Assembly (NCBI GenBank): GCA_016711225.1 | Contig: JADJTK010000052.1 | Coordinates: 248,001 to 312,000 of the forward strand | Length of the DNA stretch: 64,000 nucleotides | Direction: 5' to 3' | Source of the DNA: Opitutaceae bacterium | GTDB taxonomy: Bacteria; Verrucomicrobiota; Verrucomicrobiia; Opitutales; Opitutaceae | Shown here: one piece after another, positions 25,988 to 35,230 of the stretch | Position numbering within the stretch: the first letter of the stretch is position 1 | Layout of the letters: each line of letters begins with the position of its first letter | Translations under genes and position numbers: made by a program | The notes under the pieces: model-generated | The model's database searches: none | What the model saw: only the letters and a program-made list of their open reading frames with translations | What the model was told of the DNA's origin: nothing

Positions 25988-28045
25988 TCAGAACGTGTAG
26001 CGGACGTTGGCGAACCAGTTGCGGCCAGCTTCAGGATATCCGTCCTGGAGCTGGTAGTCCTTGTCGAAGACGCTGCCCACGCCGGCATTGGCGGTGATGC
26101 CGTGCGGCAGATGGAACGAGAGCTTCAGACCCGCGGTGGCGAAGCCGGAAGTCTTCGTGCCGTCGGTGTACGCGTAGCGCCACGAGGAGTAGTCGAGGCT
26201 CGGGATCACGCTCAGCCAGTGGAGCACCCGGTAGTTGGCGTAGAGCGAACCGGAATGCTCGGGCGTGTCCGTCGCCTTGAGCGCGGGACTGGTGACATTC
26301 TTCTGGTGCAAGTAGGTGTAGCTGGTGCCAACCTTGATGGCCTCGCCGGCGGCGTACTCGAGCCCGAGGTCGAGGCCGCAATTCTCCACCGTGCCCACAT
26401 TCTGGTTCTGCAAGCGGGTGGTGCCATTGACCTTGCCCACGCTCTGGATGGAGTCGTGGATGCGGCTGTGGTAGAGACTCGCCTGGGTGGTAAAGCCGGC
26501 GGCGAGTTGCCCGCTATAGCCTATTTCATAGTGCACGGCGGTCTCCTGCTTCAGGTCCGGGTTCGGGAAGGCCGTGTTGAACTTGTACGAATAGCGATCC
26601 TTGATCGTGGGGAAACGGCTCTTGCGGGCGACGGTCGTGTAGACGGTGCCGGTGTCGCCGAGCTTGTAGAAGAGTCCGGTCTGCGGCGTGAAGCCGTCGA
26701 ACGACGTGAGCCGCACGGGCGTGTTGTCGGGATTGACCTGATCGGCCCGCAACGCCTTGCGCCAGTCGTAGCCGACGCCGAGCAGCCAATCGAGCGCGGT
26801 GGCCAGATGCCAGGTATCTTCCAAGCCGACGGAGACCGTGCGGTCCTCGTAGAGGTAGTGCGCTTGGTTGGTGATCTGCTCGTCGTGGTGGTCGAGCTTG
26901 TAGTGCGCGGCGAGCTTGAGGGTGTTGGCCGGAAGCAACTCCGTGCCGGCCTCGATTGAGGCGCCATAGGAGTGGTCGCTGTAGTGGCTCGGGGCCCAGA
27001 AGCCGGTGCGCAACGTCGTGAACGTGGCGTCGTTGTACTGGTCGAGCGCGTTCTCGTACCAGTCGTAGAAGAAGCGCGGCTTGAGGTAGCTGGCTTCGCC
27101 GAGCTTGGTGTTCGAAACGTAATAGACGGTCTGCTTGTTCCATTTCGGCCAGCGCCAGTATTTCAGGTAGCCGGAGAGCGCGCCGGTGTAGGGCGGCGTG
27201 CCCTTCTCGCCCTCCTGACGAACGAAGCCGATCGCGTATTCGTCGGACGGGTTCGGCGTGTAGGCCACCTTGGCGCTGAACTTCCAGTCCTCGGAGGCGG
27301 CGTTCTCGCGGTCGTCGCCGTCCTCAGCCGCGACCGGCACGAAGCCGTCGGAGAGCGGGAACGAGTCGCGCTCGGTGGAGGAGACGCCGAGCTGCGCGTA
27401 CCAGGATTGTTGTTTCGTTCCGACATTAAGGCTGGCCTCGTAGCCATCGCCCGAGAAGAAGCCGGCGGCGAGTTGGCCCTCGAACGCCTTCTGCGGCTGG
27501 CGCGAGACGAGGTTGATGGCGCCGCCCATGGTATTCGGGCCGTAGAGCACGGAGCTGAAACCCTTGGCCACGGAGATCGTGGCGATGTCGTAGGTCGTGA
27601 AACGCCCGAGGTCGACGTAGCCATCGTACGGCACGTAGGCCGGCACGCCGTCAATGAAGATCGGAGTCTGGTTGCGGCCGAAACCGCGCACATAGACCGA
27701 GGTCTCGTTGCGCCCGCCGAAGCGCGTGAGGGTCACGCCCGGCAGCGTCGCGAGCGCCTCGGCGACATCGCGCTTTTCGAGCAGCGAGATCTTCGCGGCG
27801 TCGAGCTGCACCGGCGTGAGGTCGGCCCCGGCCGGCTGCGCGCCGTAAACAGAGACGGTGCCAAGCTTGAAGACCCCGGAGGCAAGCGCGGCCTCGTTGG
27901 TCTTGTCGTCATCGAAGGCCTGGGCTAGGGTCGCAGTCAGCACCGACATGCCCAAGCCCCACCCAGTCACGGATTTGCCCGAGCGCGTAGCACGCCTACG
28001 GCTTTTGGAGGCGCAGTCCAGACCACACAGTTTGTCGTTTATCAT
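25988..28045 (-). CDS. TonB-dependent outer-membrane receptor
   Basis: 685 residues from ATG 28045. Signal region about 30-50, then a plug domain (KRDVAEALATLPGVTLTRFG, ETSVYVRGFGRNQTPIFIDG, SSVLYGPNTMGGAINLVSRQ) and a 22-strand-type barrel ending in the sorting signal WFANVRYTF. It lies 10 bp upstream of the DUF364 gene and diverges from the regulator gene over 36 bp. It likely imports a molybdate/tungstate- or metal-chelate across the outer membrane using the TonB-like protein of the same operon; cargo is inferred from context only. Confidence 0.9.
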   Translation of the reverse strand: MINDKLCGLDCASKSRRRATRSGKSVTGWGLGMSVLTATLAQAFDDDKTNEAALASGVFKLGTVSVYGAQPAGADLTPVQLDAAKISLLEKRDVAEALATLPGVTLTRFGGRNETSVYVRGFGRNQTPIFIDGVPAYVPYDGYVDLGRFTTYDIATISVAKGFSSVLYGPNTMGGAINLVSRQPQKAFEGQLAAGFFSGDGYEASLNVGTKQQSWYAQLGVSSTERDSFPLSDGFVPVAAEDGDDRENAASEDWKFSAKVAYTPNPSDEYAIGFVRQEGEKGTPPYTGALSGYLKYWRWPKWNKQTVYYVSNTKLGEASYLKPRFFYDWYENALDQYNDATFTTLRTGFWAPSHYSDHSYGASIEAGTELLPANTLKLAAHYKLDHHDEQITNQAHYLYEDRTVSVGLEDTWHLATALDWLLGVGYDWRKALRADQVNPDNTPVRLTSFDGFTPQTGLFYKLGDTGTVYTTVARKSRFPTIKDRYSYKFNTAFPNPDLKQETAVHYEIGYSGQLAAGFTTQASLYHSRIHDSIQSVGKVNGTTRLQNQNVGTVENCGLDLGLEYAAGEAIKVGTSYTYLHQKNVTSPALKATDTPEHSGSLYANYRVLHWLSVIPSLDYSSWRYAYTDGTKTSGFATAGLKLSFHLPHGITANAGVGSVFDKDYQLQDGYPEAGRNWFANVRYTF

Positions 28046-28074
28046 AGACACGACGTCACTAGCACACGACATGC
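28028..28074. promoter_or_regulatory. Divergent promoter/operator between receptor and regulator
   Basis: Only 36 bp separate the two start codons. Two direct ACACGAC copies lie in the gap and an inverted GTCGT lies at about 28033, forming a compact candidate operator for the HTH protein encoded next to it. Confidence 0.45.
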
Positions 28075-28081
28075 CGACCCC

Positions 28082-29218
28082 ATGAGCAGCCCCGACAAAG
28101 ACAATCCCCGAGCAGAAAAGGGCAGGTTGGCGGCCCTGCGCCACACCTCCGGCCTGCAACAAGCCGAACTCGCGACCCGCTGCGGGGTGTCGCGGCAATT
28201 TTTGAGCATGGTCGAATCAGGCCGCACGCAGCCCAATGTGCAGGTGGCGTTGCGCCTCGCCGCGGAGTTGGGCTGCAGCGTCGAGGACATCTTCGGCACC
28301 GTCGCCCCGCGCCACAGCCACGGCCTCGCCGTGCAGCTCGTCCAACCGCACCTGCCCGCGGGCACCCGCCTTGATGTCGCCAAGGTAGGGGTACGCTGGG
28401 TGGCCCACCCGGCCGACACGGCCGATTCACTCGGCGGCGGTTTTGGCGAATCCGATGCGGTTCTGGATTGGATCGAAGGCCGGGCCGAAGCGCGCCCGCA
28501 CCGCTCCGTGGGCGACTTGGAACGCAACATCCTGCTGGCCGGTTGCGACCCCGCGCTCGCCCTCCTGCGCAGCGGCGAAACCAGCGGCCCCTCCGCCCCG
28601 GGCCGTTGCGCCTGGCTCAACGCCGGCAGCGCCCGCGCCCTCCAATTGCTCGCCGATGGCTGGGTGCACATCGCCGGGTTGCACTACACCAGTGGCGAGG
28701 CCGACGACAATCTCAGCCACGTGCGCCGCCTGGATCCCGGCCAGCACTGGCAAGTGCTGCGTTTCACCCGTTGGGACAACGGCTGGATGCTGCATCCCTC
28801 CGCCCGCGAACGTTTCCGCCGTACCGAGGATCTAGAGTCGGGCAACATTCGCCTGATCAACCGCGAACCCGGCTCCGGCAGCCGCCGCTGGCTCGACCAC
28901 GAACTCACCCGCCTCGGCATCCCCGCCGCCAAGGTGGCCGGCTATGCCGACGAGCGCAGCAGCCACTGGGAGTGCGCACGCGCGCTGCGCGAGACGCAGG
29001 CCGATGTGGCCGTGGGCCCGCGCGCGATCGCGGCGATCTTCGGACTCGATTTCATCCCCGCCGGCGAGGTCGCCTTCGATCTGGTCGTGCCGAAGGTCTA
29101 CCTCGACCATACCGGCGTGCAGGCCCTGCTGCAGCGCGTGCGCAGCGGCGCGTTCCAACGCGAGGCGCAGACCCTCGCCGGCTACGACGCCTCCGCCGCC
29201 GGCAGCCGCGCGGAATGA
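28082..29218 (+). CDS. HTH (XRE-like) regulator with periplasmic-binding-like molybdate sensor domain
   Basis: 378 residues from ATG 28082. An N-terminal helix-turn-helix (ALRHTSGLQQAELATRCGVS RQFLSMVESG, residues about 18-47) precedes a PBP_like domain (GDLERNILLAGCDPALALL, RLINREPGSGSRRWLDHELT, GVRSG-type end). This architecture is the HTH plus PBP_like family related to molybdate/tungstate sensing regulators. It faces the receptor operon across a very short intergenic region and so probably controls it, tuning uptake to oxyanion supply (inference). Confidence 0.82.
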   Translation: MSSPDKDNPRAEKGRLAALRHTSGLQQAELATRCGVSRQFLSMVESGRTQPNVQVALRLAAELGCSVEDIFGTVAPRHSHGLAVQLVQPHLPAGTRLDVAKVGVRWVAHPADTADSLGGGFGESDAVLDWIEGRAEARPHRSVGDLERNILLAGCDPALALLRSGETSGPSAPGRCAWLNAGSARALQLLADGWVHIAGLHYTSGEADDNLSHVRRLDPGQHWQVLRFTRWDNGWMLHPSARERFRRTEDLESGNIRLINREPGSGSRRWLDHELTRLGIPAAKVAGYADERSSHWECARALRETQADVAVGPRAIAAIFGLDFIPAGEVAFDLVVPKVYLDHTGVQALLQRVRSGAFQREAQTLAGYDASAAGSRAE

Positions 29219-29261
29219 GCCGAAGACGGTGTGCCCTCGCAATTCCGATACTGCGAATGCC

Positions 29262-29362
29262 ACGGTAGGGGCGTCGCTTGAGACGCCCTCAACGCGTGAC
29301 CCCAGCTGAAGCAATGACACCGGGCGGCATCCCACGGGCTTCGCAAGCGAAGCCCCTACGGT
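29262..29362. repeat. REP-like inverted repeat between convergent genes
   Basis: GGTAGGGGCGTCGCTTGAGA and the inverted partner TTCGCAAGCGAAGCCCCTAC. It may also act as a bidirectional terminator. A single-arm relative occurs at 59117-59160. Confidence 0.6.
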
Positions 29363-29380
29363 CGGCGATTGGCTCACACC

Positions 29381-30400
29381 TCAGATCATCTCGCCTTCGC
29401 GCGGGCTCTGGTCGTCACGGGCGAGACGGACGATATTGTCCAGCTGCTGCATCCAATCCTTGGTGTGCACGATCCGTTCAACGTCCTCGCCCACCCGCGC
29501 GAACAACTCCTTCCGGCTCATCCGGCCCAGAGCGTTGGCGTCGGCCCGAATCACATAGAGCGCGTTATCGACCTCGAGGTTCTCGAACACCGCGAGGTTG
29601 TCGCAGTAGTCGATGAGGAAGTAGCCCACAAAGCCGCGGGTGCTGTGCAGGATTCTCCGCGGCTCGAGCTTCCGGATGCAATCGAAGCGCTCCCGCATCA
29701 GGCGGAACTCTCCCCCTCCCCGACCGGCGGAACGCTGCGCAATCCGCGCGAGCACGGCTTCGGTGGCCGCTTCGTCGAGCGGGCTCCACCCGAAATCTTC
29801 CGAGAGGCCGCGCCACGCGTCGGCTTCGGCATGATTGAGCGAGTGCACGCCGACAGCGCCCACATTCTCCTGCAACAGATTCACGCACCGCAGCAGCGTG
29901 TCGCGAAACTCCGGATGGGACGGATCGAGCGCCTCTTGCACTTGAAAGTGCACCGCGAAGCCCGCCTCGGTGCCGTGGTCGGGCAGCCTCCTGAAGCCGA
30001 GCAACGACAGCGCCGGCGGGAGCAGCTCGCGTTGCCACACCTCGCGATGAAACCTGGTGCGGTGCAGCCGCTCGCCGTTCCACGAGGGCGCACGGCCGTG
30101 CATGAGTTTGGCGTACTTCGGCAGATCCTTGCGCGCCTGCTCCTCGGGCACGGCGTTGGCGTGGCTCACGGCTCCGACATTGGGCGACGGCAACAGCACC
30201 CGTAACTCCGTCGCGAGGTCCGCCACCGTTTCGAGGCAGAGATGCCGGTAGGCCCCCGCTGCCAGCTCCGCTTCCGTGATGAGCTTCGTGCAACCCACAG
30301 CGCACAGCGCACCGGGGGCAAGTTTCGCGAGGCCGCCTTCAATGAGCGGGGGCAACTTCCGGAACGTCTTCTTCCACGGCAGCGGTGAATAGCGAGGCAT
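29381..30400 (-). CDS. Unrecognised protein in the ethanolamine operon
   Basis: 339 residues from ATG 30400, 117 bp downstream of eutC on the same strand. I do not recognise the family. It is soluble (no TM or signal), with a Cys/Thr segment PGALCAVGCTKLITEAEL, an Asn-rich LLPSPNVGAVSHANAVPEEQ, and a charged C-terminal half including FVGYFLIDYCDNLAVFENLE and EDVERIVHTKDWMQQLDNIV. Codon use is like its neighbours. Being the last gene of a eutB-eutC transcript, it may relate to ethanolamine or acetaldehyde metabolism, but nothing in the sequence proves this. Confidence 0.6.
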   Translation of the reverse strand: MPRYSPLPWKKTFRKLPPLIEGGLAKLAPGALCAVGCTKLITEAELAAGAYRHLCLETVADLATELRVLLPSPNVGAVSHANAVPEEQARKDLPKYAKLMHGRAPSWNGERLHRTRFHREVWQRELLPPALSLLGFRRLPDHGTEAGFAVHFQVQEALDPSHPEFRDTLLRCVNLLQENVGAVGVHSLNHAEADAWRGLSEDFGWSPLDEAATEAVLARIAQRSAGRGGGEFRLMRERFDCIRKLEPRRILHSTRGFVGYFLIDYCDNLAVFENLEVDNALYVIRADANALGRMSRKELFARVGEDVERIVHTKDWMQQLDNIVRLARDDQSPREGEMI

Positions 30401-30517
30401 CGCAGGGAGATGTTCACGAAACCGTGCCCGAGAGCCAGACCGGAGCTTCCAGCCAGACTGAGAATTCGAGCGGCCCGCAAGTCCGTTTGGGTGAAACAGG
30501 GCACTTAACGCGCCCGC

Positions 30518-31420
30518 TCACGCAATCGCTCGCGTGTCCGCGGGGAACGGCAAGGGGAGCTCATCGCCGGTGTCCTTGAGCGCCACACCACTGATGCCGC
30601 GCCGGGCGGACTCGAACAGCAATTGCGCGAGCTTCTGCGCGGCGGCCTTCGGCGGATAACCCTCGGGCCGGATATTCGACACACAATTGCGGTCGGCATC
30701 GGTGCAGGCCGCCCGCGGGGTGAAGGTGAAATACGCCCCGAGGCTGTCCGGAGAGCCCAGTCCAGGACGCTCCCCGACGAGCATCAGGGTGTGCCGGGCG
30801 ACCAGCAGCTCCCCGATCTCGTCCTGCAGCTTCACCCGGCCAAACGGCGCCACGAAGATAGGATACAGTGTCCATCCGGCCGCCCGCAGGAGCGGGATCA
30901 GATGCGTCAGCACGGGGCCCACCTGCCGCTCGGCCGCCAGCGCCGAAAGCCCATCGGAGACAATGATCGCCAGATCCCGCCGGCCCCATTTGCCGCGGCG
31001 CATCACCAACGAGGCGCGCGACTCCGGGGCGAGCCGGCGACCCAGGTCGGGCCGCACCAGAAACGTGCGGCGGTCGGCCGCCGCGGTTTCCACCAACGCG
31101 GTCTCCAAGCCCGAGCGCCCCAGCGCCGCGCAGAGCGGGTCCACATGGAACTCCATCTGCACCGCATCGCGGGCGCGGGCATGCGAGAGCCGAAAATCAA
31201 GCAGCGTCGAGGTGCGGGCGCTGCCGCCCGCCCGGCCCAGCGCGATGCGCGCGCTGGTGTACCGCGCCAGCGCGGACCAGGAGTCCACTGTGGCCTGCGT
31301 GTTTGATTCCTCGATAGGTCGGGCTTCTTGCCCGACGCTTCCAACAATCGGCGAAACAGAGGAGTCGGGCGCAAAGCCTGACCTCCCGGCGGGAATCGGC
31401 ACAATGCTAGGCGTACTCAT
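30518..31420 (-). CDS. eutC: Ethanolamine ammonia-lyase small subunit
   Basis: 300 residues from ATG 31420. The core is typical EutC: ARIALGRAGGSARTSTLLDF, LSHARARDAVQMEF, DLAIIVSDGLSALAAERQ, LVGERPGLGSPDSLGAYFTF, DRNCVSNIRPEGYPP. The first about 45 residues are largely a translated palindrome (31316-31385). An in-frame GTG at the VDSWSALARYT segment could be the native start instead. With EutB it splits ethanolamine to acetaldehyde and ammonia using adenosylcobalamin. No microcompartment genes or cobalamin riboswitch are present here. Confidence 0.9.
   Translation of the reverse strand: MSTPSIVPIPAGRSGFAPDSSVSPIVGSVGQEARPIEESNTQATVDSWSALARYTSARIALGRAGGSARTSTLLDFRLSHARARDAVQMEFHVDPLCAALGRSGLETALVETAAADRRTFLVRPDLGRRLAPESRASLVMRRGKWGRRDLAIIVSDGLSALAAERQVGPVLTHLIPLLRAAGWTLYPIFVAPFGRVKLQDEIGELLVARHTLMLVGERPGLGSPDSLGAYFTFTPRAACTDADRNCVSNIRPEGYPPKAAAQKLAQLLFESARRGISGVALKDTGDELPLPFPADTRAIA
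31316..31385. repeat. Palindromic element in the eutC 5' region
   Basis: AGGTCGGGCTTCTTGCCCGA and the inverted partner GTCGGGCGCAAAGCCTGACC. Read in frame as GRSGFAPD...VGQEARPI if translation begins at 31420. Confidence 0.7.
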
Positions 31421-31427
31421 GATTCCT

Positions 31428-31622
31428 CCGTGTAGGCAGCGTGCTTGCACGCGCCTTCTTGCTCTCGGCGTTGCCTCGGTCTGTCGTGGTGGGTGGGGCG
31501 GGCTTTTCGCCCGCCATCTGGGCGCCCATCGAACTGGCGGGCGTAAAGCCCGCCCCACCATAGGAAATTGGCACATGCGCCGATCTTCGGAGCGCGTGCG
31601 AGCACGCTGCCTACACCCCTAC
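31428..31622. repeat. Nested REP-like inverted pairs between eutB and eutC
   Basis: Outer pair: GTAGGCAGCGTGCTTGCACG (about 31430) and CGAGCACGCTGCCTAC (about 31601). Inner pair: GGTGGGGCGGGC (31490) and GCCCGCCCCACC (31549). The 216-bp gap is almost wholly repeat. Confidence 0.8.
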
Positions 31623-31636
31623 ACATCCCACACTGT

Positions 31637-33028
31637 TCAACCGAGGGCATGGTCGATGAGGGTATGGTGTTCGCCCACCGGCAGCAGCTTCCGGCCGCCA
31701 GCCACGATGTTCATCTTCTCCAGCCACGCCTCGAACTCCGGCGCGGGCTTCAGCCCGAGTACCTGCCGGAGATAATGGCTATCATGGAAGGAGGTCGACT
31801 GGTAGCCGAGCATGATGTCGTCGGCCCCGGGCACGCCCATGATGAAGTTACAGCCGGCCACGCCGAGCAACGTGAGCAGCGTGTCCATGTCGTCCTGATC
31901 CGCCTCGGCGTGGTTGGTGTAGCAGATGTCCACGCCCATCGGCAGGCCAAGCAGCTTGCCACAGAAATGATCCTCCAGCCCGGCCCGGATGATCTGCTTG
32001 CCGTCGTAGAGGTACTCCGGGCCGATGAAACCCACGACCGTGTTGACCAGCAACGGCGAGAAACGACGGGCCACGGCGTAGGCACGGGCTTCGCACGTCT
32101 GCTGGTCCAGGCCGTGGTGCGCACCGGCGGAGAGCGCCGAGCCCTGTCCGGTTTCAAAGTACATGACGTTGTTGCCCACGGTGCCGCGTCCGAGGCCCAG
32201 GGCCGCCGCCTGCCCCTCCGCCAACAACGCGAGATTGACGCCGAAGCTGCGATTGGCCGCCTCGGTGCCGGCGATGGACTGGAACACGAGATCCACCGGG
32301 GCGCCGCGACGCATCGCCTCCAACTGCGTGGTCACGTGCGCGAGCACGCAGGACTGGGTGGGAATCGCGTAGCGGCGGATGAGCTCGTCGAGCAGTCGCA
32401 GCAGGGCCTCCAGGGCCGGCACGCTGTCGGTGGCCGGGTTGATGCCGATGACGGCGTCGCCGCAGCCGTAGAGCAGGCCGTCGACGACCGAGGCCGCGAT
32501 ACCCTTGGGGTCGTCGGTGGGATGATTGGGCTGGAGGCGCACGGCGAGGCGTCCGGCGAGGCCCAAGGTGTTGCGAAAGGACGTGACCACGCGGCGCTTG
32601 CTCGCCACCAACACCAGATCCTGGTTGCCCATGATCTTGGAGACGGCGGCGACCATCTCCGGCATGAGCCCCGGCGCGAGCGCGGCGAGGGTGCGATCGT
32701 CGGTCTCATAGCGCAGCAGCCAATTGCGAAATTCGCCCACGGTCAGTCCGGAGACCGGGGCGAAGGCGGCGGCATCGTGGGTGTCGACGATGAGACGGGT
32801 GACCTCGTCGTCTTCGTACGGGATAAGCAGCTCGTCGCGGAAACGCACCAGGGGCACCTCCGCCAAGCAGAGCTGGGCGGCCACGCGCTCCTCGGCGGAG
32901 GCGGCGGCCACGCCGGCGAGTTCGTCGCCGGAACGGCGCGGGGTGGCCTTCGCCATCAGCTCGCCCAACGAACGAAAGAGGTGGCGCTGACCACCGACCG
33001 TGCAGGACCACTGGGCCGAGGAACTCAT
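31637..33028 (-). CDS. eutB: Ethanolamine ammonia-lyase large subunit
   Basis: 463 residues, the normal EutB length, from ATG 33028. Conserved stretches: GEFRNWLLRYETDDRTLAAL, VASKRRVVTSFRNTLGLAGR, RLQPNHPTDDPKGIAASVVD, DAVIGINPATDSVPA, HVTTQLEAMRRGAPVDLVFQ, EARAYAVARRFSPLLVNTVV and GVDICYTNHAEADQDDMDTL. Forms the TIM-barrel catalytic core with EutC and adenosyl-B12. It is 61 bp downstream of the TRAP genes on the same strand, so the TRAP system may bring in the substrate (inference). Confidence 0.95.
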   Translation of the reverse strand: MSSSAQWSCTVGGQRHLFRSLGELMAKATPRRSGDELAGVAAASAEERVAAQLCLAEVPLVRFRDELLIPYEDDEVTRLIVDTHDAAAFAPVSGLTVGEFRNWLLRYETDDRTLAALAPGLMPEMVAAVSKIMGNQDLVLVASKRRVVTSFRNTLGLAGRLAVRLQPNHPTDDPKGIAASVVDGLLYGCGDAVIGINPATDSVPALEALLRLLDELIRRYAIPTQSCVLAHVTTQLEAMRRGAPVDLVFQSIAGTEAANRSFGVNLALLAEGQAAALGLGRGTVGNNVMYFETGQGSALSAGAHHGLDQQTCEARAYAVARRFSPLLVNTVVGFIGPEYLYDGKQIIRAGLEDHFCGKLLGLPMGVDICYTNHAEADQDDMDTLLTLLGVAGCNFIMGVPGADDIMLGYQSTSFHDSHYLRQVLGLKPAPEFEAWLEKMNIVAGGRKLLPVGEHHTLIDHALG

Positions 33029-33089
33029 GGCAGCGCCGAAACTGACGGGAATCGGAACATGGCGGCGGATGGTTTCTCGGGGCGGCGCC

Positions 33090-34411
33090 TCATTTCACCA
33101 TGAGCTTGTTGGGCAGCCACAAAGCGATCTCCGGGAAGACCATGAGGAGCACGATGCAAAGGAACATGATCGCCGCGAACGGGATGATGGAGCCGTAGAT
33201 GTCCTTGAGGGTGATCTCCGGCGGGGCCATCGCCTTCATGAGGAAGAGATTGTATCCGAACGGCGGCGTGATGTAGGCGATCTGACAGGTGATCGTGTAG
33301 AGCACGCCGAACCAGACCAGGCTGAAGCCCAGTGAGTTGACCAACGGGATGTAGAGCGGAGCCACGATCACGAGCATGGCGGTGTCGTCGAGGAACATGC
33401 CCATGATCACAAAGGAGACCTGCATGAGGATGAGCACCTGCCAGCGGCTCAGCCCCACTCGTTGAGGAAGAGACCCTCGATCGCCTTCACCGCGCCGAGA
33501 CCGTCGAATACCGCGCCGAAGGCCAACGCCGCCATGATGATCCACATGAACATCGCGCTCACATTGAGCGTCTGCCGCAGGGTCTCGTGGAGCACCTTGC
33601 CGGTGAGGCGGCCGCGGAACCAAGCGATCAGCAGCGACGAGAGGGCTCCCACGGCGGAGCTCTCCACCAAACTAGTGATACCCAGCATGAACAGGCCGAT
33701 CACCACAAACATGATTACCAGCGGCAGCATGCCCGCGGAGAGCAGCCGGAGCTTCTCGCGCATCGGCACGTTGCGCTCCTCCGCCGAAAGAATCGGCGCG
33801 AGCTCAGGCTGAAAGTAGCAGCGGACAACAATGTAGAGGATGAACAGCGCGGCCATCAGCAGGCCGGGCATCACGCCGGCCAGCCACAATTGGCCAACAG
33901 GTTGGCGCGCGATCATGCCGTAGAGGACGAAGACCACGCTGGGCGGCACCAGGATGCCCAGGGAACTGCCAGCCTGGATGACGCCCGACACCATGCGCTT
34001 GTCGTAATTGCGCTTCAACATCTCCGGTAGCGCGATGCTGCAGCCGATCGCCATGCCGGCCACGCTCAGGCCGTTCATCGCCGAGATGAGGACCATCAAC
34101 AGGATGGTGCCGATCGCGAGCCCGCCGCGCAGCGAACCGGTCCAGACATGGAGCATCTTATACAGGTCGCCCGCGATGCCCGACTCCGAGAGCATGTAGC
34201 CCATGAAGACGAACATCGGCAGCGTGAGCAAGGGGTACCAGTTGAGCAGCTTGATGCTGGAGTTGAACCCCATCGCCACGGCGCCATCGCCCCAGAGCAG
34301 CAGCGCGCTGCCCACCGCGACAAAGCCGATCATGCCGAACACGCGCTGGCCCGTCACCATGAGCACCAGCATCGAGGCGAACATCAGCAGGACAATCATC
34401 TCCGGGCTCAT
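33090..34411 (-). CDS. dctM: TRAP transporter large permease (apparent frameshift)
   Basis: Begins at ATG 34411 overlapping the dctQ stop. The first frame (MSPEMIVLLMFASMLVLMVT to KAIEGLFLNEWG) ends at 33449. The next frame continues GLSRWQVLILMQVSFVIMGM to a stop at 33090 with the expected DctM ending. One extra base in the C run at 33453-33456 (plus strand) would give a single 440-residue, multi-helix protein with the family motif GIADDLY-like GIAGDLYKMLHVW. A homopolymer error or recent mutation is more likely than old decay. Confidence 0.88.
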
Positions 34412-35106
34412 CGCAGCTCCTTTCCGGTGGCCGCGGCCACATCCTTGATCAGCCGCGAGACGGCCTCGAGGAGCATCAGCAGGATGCCGACGGTCATGAT
34501 GATCTTGATCGGCGCCATGGGCGGCCCCCAGGCGGTGAAGTTGCGCTGTTTGTATTCAAGCGCATAGAGCGAGCTGGAGACGGCTCCGTGGAGCAGCACC
34601 CCCACGTAGAAGATCAGGATCAGGTCGGTGACCGAATCGACAATGTGCTGGGTGCGCGGGCTCCAGCGCTCGCGAAAGACGTCCATGCGTACATGGGCTC
34701 CGTCCTGGAAGGTGAAGCCGCCGCCCAGCAGGTAGTACGCGGCCATGGTGAACTGGGCCATTTCCATGACCCACTTCGACGGCGAGTCGAACGCCACATT
34801 GGAGACCATCGCGTAGGTGAGGATGCCCATCATCACGAGCAACAGGTACATCGCGAAAAGGCCGACCCCGCGATTGGTGACATCGACCGTGCGCACATAG
34901 CAGCGCAAGAAAGTGACGACGCCGGTGCGCAGGCGTTCGAAAGCCTCGTCCGTGTTCGCCGCCATCTCGCGACGGCGGTAGCTCCCCCCCTCGAGAAAGA
35001 CGGCGTCGGAGTGGTCCGTGGCCGGGCCGGGGCCGAACGGCGTCGAGGAGTCGGGATGGGCCTGCCCATGGGGGCCTACCGCATCGGAGAGTGGCGAGTC
35101 GGACAT
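34408..35106 (-). CDS. dctQ: TRAP transporter small permease
   Basis: 232 residues from ATG 35106; an in-frame ATG at MAANTDEAFERL would remove about 47 charged, probably non-conserved residues and is possible. Four TM helices follow (GLFAMYLLLVMMGILTYAMV, AYYLLGGGFTF, LILIFYVGVLLHGAVSSSLY, IIMTVGILLMLLEAVSRLI) with the DctQ-like DGAHVRMDVFRERWSPR loop. It overlaps dctM by ATGA. Confidence 0.88.
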   Translation of the reverse strand: MSDSPLSDAVGPHGQAHPDSSTPFGPGPATDHSDAVFLEGGSYRRREMAANTDEAFERLRTGVVTFLRCYVRTVDVTNRGVGLFAMYLLLVMMGILTYAMVSNVAFDSPSKWVMEMAQFTMAAYYLLGGGFTFQDGAHVRMDVFRERWSPRTQHIVDSVTDLILIFYVGVLLHGAVSSSLYALEYKQRNFTAWGPPMAPIKIIMTVGILLMLLEAVSRLIKDVAAATGKELR

Positions 35107-35230
35107 TGGGATGCTTCCAGATTTGTGTCACCGGGCAGGCGAAGCCCACGCCGGGGCACGGCGTGCCCCGGCCATCGGCCTCGAACACGGCCCCGCCCGC
35201 AGGCGGGACCGCGGTGCGCTCGGCGTAGAA

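Noticed and set aside
33029..33089. Cobalamin riboswitch expected before the B12-dependent eutB
   Set aside because: Only 61 bp separate the genes and no B12-box is visible; the TRAP leader region also shows none.
33090..34411. Programmed frameshifting in dctM, urtC, urtE or the ABC ATPase
   Set aside because: No slippery heptamer with downstream structure is shared, and all four are repaired by one base in a homopolymer, which favours sequence error.
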